DNA from: Mucilaginibacter gotjawali
Lineage (GTDB): Bacteria > Bacteroidota > Bacteroidia > Sphingobacteriales > Sphingobacteriaceae
NCBI RefSeq assembly: GCF_002355435.1
Contig: NZ_AP017313.1
Span: 682,001 to 746,000 of the forward strand
Length of the DNA stretch: 64,000 nucleotides
Direction: 5' to 3'
The translations under genes were made by a program, and so were the position numbers. The notes under the pieces are model-generated. The model was not told the origin of the DNA and ran no database searches. It saw only the letters and a list, made by a program, of their open reading frames with translations. Shown piece by piece: positions 61,011 to 64,000 of this stretch; within the stretch, counting starts at the first letter, position 1; each line of letters opens with the position of its first letter.

Positions 61011-61042
61011 GAGGTTGCTTCGTCGTTCCTCCTCGCAATGAC
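61011..61042. repeat. ATTGCGAGGAGGAACGACGAAGCAA element
   Basis: GAGGTTGCTTCGTCGTTCC then TCCTCGCAATGAC. Relatives at 1686-1713 and 53705-53720. A well-known type of dispersed intergenic repeat in Bacteroidetes. Confidence 0.65.
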
Positions 61043-61194
61043 AAATTTTTTAGGGAGAACCCCGAAGCTTATCTGCTGACTGAAGGAAAAAATTCCTTTT
61101 GAGAAGCGTTTCCAGAATTAAAGAAAAATCAAAAGCGGGCAAAGGCCTGACAGAAAAGCGGGCCAGGGAGTCTGGCCTGCAGCGCTGAAGCTTT

Positions 61195-61250
61195 TTTCTG
61201 TCTTGATTTTTTTGGTTACTTTTTGTATCAAGACAAAATTGCGATAGCAA
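61195..61250. repeat. TCTTGATTTTTTTGGTTACTTTTTGTATCAAGA repeat
   Basis: TCTGTCTTGATTTTTTTGG and TTACTTTTTGTATCAAGACA form an inverted repeat (TCTTGAT/ATCAAGA). Embedded in 870 bases without genes between the DUF2683 gene and the TonB receptor. Confidence 0.6.
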
Positions 61251-61382
61251 TCATTCACACCTAAAAAAATAAACAACCCGTGAATAACGAACAGCCCCCG
61301 CGGCAATTGAGCGGCAGCGGCTGCGGGTGAAACCAAAATGCTTATCGCGGGTGACGTCTCACCGGTTTGATTCTCCACGTTT

Positions 61383-61425
61383 GTTGGTGACAACACCAAC
61401 AAAGGCGAAAATGCTCATCGCGGGA
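61383..61425. repeat. GTTGGTGACAACACCAAC hairpin repeat, copy 2
   Basis: See copy 1 at 60939-60980; 18-base palindrome-like head and a shared AAATGC(T/C)CATCGCGGG tail. Same orientation in both. Confidence 0.7.
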
Positions 61426-61444
61426 GTGGCTCCCCGGTTTGTAT

Positions 61445-61598
61445 ATCCTTAATCATTTGCTGTGCATCGTCTTTGCTAATGTCAATAAGTTTGGCATAAT
61501 CAGACGGCTTCATGCGATCAGTTGATTCCGAGTTCTTTAAGGATTTGCCGCACCAAGGGCCCTTTTTTATCAGGAACGTTAATCACTAATGTTTCCAT
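61445..61598 (-). pseudogene. Broken copy of the DUF2683-like gene
   Basis: From the ATG (61596-61598) down to about 61445 it matches 60709-60877 almost base for base. It has lost 17 bases between two CCGA words (the segment at about 60790-60806 of the intact copy), which shifts the frame, and its 3' third is missing. The upstream ~40 bases including the -7 box are also duplicated. A recent segmental duplication followed by deletion. Confidence 0.8.
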
Positions 61599-61744
61599 AA
61601 AGACAAATTTAATCAATTTAGTACTTTGTTTTTCTATCCCACAAATATTTACGCCGGACCGACCTTTTGAGGCAGGCCCGGCAGAAAAGCAAACAATTCT
61701 TCATCCTATAACCCTTCCATCCCATGTATCATAGTTCATCCCCA

Positions 61745-64000
61745 TCAAAAAAACACCGCTACCCTCAGCTTCGCAAAAAACGGCGTGCCGGGGGTAAAGC
61801 TCATCTGGTCAATAGGGGCGGTTTCGCCGCGCAGGCGGCTCACCTGTTCAACCGCGTATTCCTGCCATTGGGTATTCAGCAGGTTTTCGATGGTTAAACC
61901 CACTTCGTAACGCTTTTGGGTATAGTTCACCTTCAGGTCGGTAACAAAATAGCCATCGGCCTTAAGGGTGTAAGTATTATTGCCGGGCCTGTCGTGCATG
62001 TAGCGGTAGCTCAGGCCGCCGTTAATGCCGTTCTTCAGCTTAAAATCAAGCCCGCCGGTGCTGGTAAAAGTAGGGGCCAGGGGCAGGTAGCCGGTTTTCG
62101 CGGCGCTGTCAGCCAGCCGTGGCCGGGCCAGGTTTAGGTTGACGGCAGCAAACAGCCAGGGCGCCAGCTGGTACCGTGCCGACAGGTCCACCCCCATGCG
62201 CCGGGTGCGGCCGCCGGGGGCAATGTCGCCGTCGTCGGTATAAATAAATTCCTGCTGCAGGTACAGGTACCAGGCGGCGGCGTTTATGTAGAGGTGCGGC
62301 ATGGGTTTCCAGTTCAGGCCCAGGTCGGCGCCATAAGCGGCAGGCAAAGTTTGCAAGCCCTTATTACCGATCACCGCTATGGCATTATTGGAATGAAAGC
62401 CCTTGCCCGCTTTTAAATAAAACTGAACCTGGTTGTTAGCAGTATACTGTACATTCAGTTTCGGGCTGGCAATCACTTCCGTTTTGGTACTTCCGGCAAA
62501 ATTAAAGCTGAAATAATCCAGCCGCGAGCCTGCGTTTAAAAGCCATTTGCCGCTTTCAAAAGTTTCGTCGAGGTATAGGCCCGTGTTGTTCTGGCGAATA
62601 TCGCCATGGGTAACATTACTCAAAAACCGGTACTGTTGGGTCACAAAACTATAGTCCGTCCCATACGTCCGGTCGAACCGGCTGCTCAGGCCCACTGCGG
62701 AGGTCAGCTGGTTATTGCCCCAGTATTTCCTGTGGCTCAGTTTTCCGTTATAGCCAAACATGTCCCGTTCTTCGTGCTGCTGTTTCTCATCGCCATTAAC
62801 ACTGTCGAGTGCAAAAAAGGTAGAATTTACATGTAGCAGGAACTTATAATGGGTATAATACAGCTGGTTATCCATGGTCCAGTTATTGCCAAGGTTGGTG
62901 CTCAGTTTGGCAATGGCGTTTACGCGGCTGGTTTTGCCGCCTTGGGCACTGTCAATAGTACCAAAGCGGCTGATGGTAACCGGCGCGGCCGGGATGGTAA
63001 TGGGATTACCGTTATCGTCGAGCGCTGTGCTGCCTGCCGCTACCGCCCGCTGCGGGATCTCCCCCGAAGCCACCCAGCTGGTGCTGAAAGTGGATGCGCT
63101 CAATGTCAGTTTATTGCCCTCACCCATTTGCTTGCTGTATTTGGCAAATAAATTGGTGCGTTTGTAATGTTCGGGCAGTTTAAAGGCGCCGTCGGTATAG
63201 TTGTATTCGCCTGCGATGTAGGCGTTTTCGCCATTTTGTTTGGCTTTGGCGTTTAACAGATCAATCAGCCCGGCCGCGCGGAAGGTATTAAATTGCCCCC
63301 GCTCCAAACTGATGGTGCTTTTGTCGGGCGCGTCTTTGGTGTTAAAAGCCAGGTAGGCCGCGGTGGTAAAATCGCCATAGCCTGTGTAATACGGCCCTTT
63401 GCCATAGTCAAAAGTGGCAATGGTTTCGGGGATGAGGAAATGCAGGTCGGCATAACCCTGCCCGTGGATATGTGATACCATATTTACCGGCATCCCGTCT
63501 ACCGAAACATTAACGTCGGTACCGTGGTCGGCATCAAAACCGCGCACAAAAATCTGCTCCGCCTTGCCGCCGCCCATGTGCTGGGCAATAAACAAGCCCG
63601 GCACCAGCCGCATCAGATCCTGCGACGAATTGATGGGGCGAACGTTCAGGTCGATATTGCCGAGCGTATGGAAGGAATTGTTGTTTAGCCCTGGTAGTAT
63701 CACCACCTCCTTCAGGTCGATAGATCCCCGGTTCAGGCTGATGAGCACAGGCCGGGCATGTTCGGCCTTAACCTGTTGTATGGTGTAACCGATAAATGAG
63801 ACGGTTAGTGTAGCGGAATCGGCGGGGAGATTAAGGCGGAAATCGCCGTTTTTATCGGTGTTGGTGCCTTTGCCGGTGGCGCTCACCGTGGCATATTCAA
63901 CGGGTTGGCGGGTAATTTGGTCAATAACGGTGCCTTTGTATATTTTTTGAGCGTGGCACAGGCTGATGCCTGCAATTAGCAACAGGGCTATGGGCGCTGT
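61745..64000 (-). CDS. TonB-dependent receptor (5' end outside window)
   Basis: 751 residues visible; no start codon inside the window: the frame stays open to base 64000 and reads the hydrophobic core of a signal peptide (ending CHAQ). A CarboxypepD_reg-like domain (IDQITRQPVEYATVSATGK), then plug with VNVSVDGMPVNMVSHIHGQG, and a beta-barrel ending in FF. Not SusC-type (too short, no SusD partner). It imports a metal complex, siderophore or vitamin; which one is not readable. Confidence 0.9.
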   Translation of the reverse strand, partial: TAPIALLLIAGISLCHAQKIYKGTVIDQITRQPVEYATVSATGKGTNTDKNGDFRLNLPADSATLTVSFIGYTIQQVKAEHARPVLISLNRGSIDLKEVVILPGLNNNSFHTLGNIDLNVRPINSSQDLMRLVPGLFIAQHMGGGKAEQIFVRGFDADHGTDVNVSVDGMPVNMVSHIHGQGYADLHFLIPETIATFDYGKGPYYTGYGDFTTAAYLAFNTKDAPDKSTISLERGQFNTFRAAGLIDLLNAKAKQNGENAYIAGEYNYTDGAFKLPEHYKRTNLFAKYSKQMGEGNKLTLSASTFSTSWVASGEIPQRAVAAGSTALDDNGNPITIPAAPVTISRFGTIDSAQGGKTSRVNAIAKLSTNLGNNWTMDNQLYYTHYKFLLHVNSTFFALDSVNGDEKQQHEERDMFGYNGKLSHRKYWGNNQLTSAVGLSSRFDRTYGTDYSFVTQQYRFLSNVTHGDIRQNNTGLYLDETFESGKWLLNAGSRLDYFSFNFAGSTKTEVIASPKLNVQYTANNQVQFYLKAGKGFHSNNAIAVIGNKGLQTLPAAYGADLGLNWKPMPHLYINAAAWYLYLQQEFIYTDDGDIAPGGRTRRMGVDLSARYQLAPWLFAAVNLNLARPRLADSAAKTGYLPLAPTFTSTGGLDFKLKNGINGGLSYRYMHDRPGNNTYTLKADGYFVTDLKVNYTQKRYEVGLTIENLLNTQWQEYAVEQVSRLRGETAPIDQMSFTPGTPFFAKLRVAVFF

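Noticed and set aside
61100..61260. Possible insertion-sequence remnant between the DUF2683 gene and the TonB receptor
   Set aside because: Inverted TCTTGAT/ATCAAGA arms are present, but no transposase fragment is found; it is better described as an intergenic repeat.

Overview
This window is chromosomal DNA from a Bacteroidetes bacterium, most likely family Sphingobacteriaceae (Mucilaginibacter/Pedobacter-like). The assignment is an inference from gene content: SusC/SusD and PKD-bearing lipoproteins, an LpxC-FabZ fusion, PorX of the type IX secretion system, many lipoproteins with a Cys-Lys-Lys lipobox exit, and promoters of the Bacteroidetes type (-7 TAnnTTTG with an upstream TTG). No rRNA, IS element, prophage or CRISPR array was seen.

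Layout. 0-4 kb: the C-terminal part of a nSTAND3-like NTPase (cut by the window edge), a GNAT/DUF1778 toxin-antitoxin pair, an orphan RebB-type R-body gene, and three copies of one dispersed repeat. 3.5-8 kb (minus strand): a sphingomyelin-synthase-like PAP2 protein, a flavin monooxygenase / hydrolase / short-chain dehydrogenase operon, and a secreted cyclophilin. 8-18 kb: RibD-like reductase, an SDR and TetR pair with a double palindromic operator, a 49-residue peptide gene ahead of a cupin, three paralogous lipoproteins around a MaoC hydratase, a luciferase-like oxidoreductase, a PA2169-type four-helix protein, a PIN toxin-antitoxin pair and a fatty-acid desaturase. 17.8-23.3 kb: an ABC ATPase and the lipid A block lpxA, lpxC/fabZ, lpxD, then an HD hydrolase. 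23.5-36 kb: porX, a VapC-type module with a 54-residue antitoxin, tsaE, alanine dehydrogenase, a VanX-like dipeptidase, BrkB/YihY, PBP4, a PDZ aspartyl protease, an MHS transporter, an SF1 helicase and tRNA-Asn. 36.3-49.5 kb: a probable beta-glucan utilisation locus (two GH16 enzymes, two PKD lipoproteins, SusD, SusC, divergent LuxR-type propeller regulator). 50-53.3 kb: PfkB kinase, cytochrome-b5-like protein, ECF sigma factor, MurB. 53.3-61.7 kb: repeat-rich DNA enclosing an A+T-rich accessory island with a PLD-like protein and a tight operon of a D12 adenine methyltransferase, a DGQHR protein and an unrecognised protein. The window ends inside a TonB-dependent receptor.

Two things stand out. 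First, the methyltransferase-DGQHR-unknown operon is a candidate DNA-modification or defence system; it lies between inverted copies of a dispersed repeat. Second, at least eight gene borders carry imperfect inverted repeats, each built from its own short word repeated many times. In most of them the word also forms the stop codon of the adjacent gene or genes, at two convergent borders of both. They look like a class of gene-end element, possibly bidirectional terminators. I cannot say from sequence alone that either is new.
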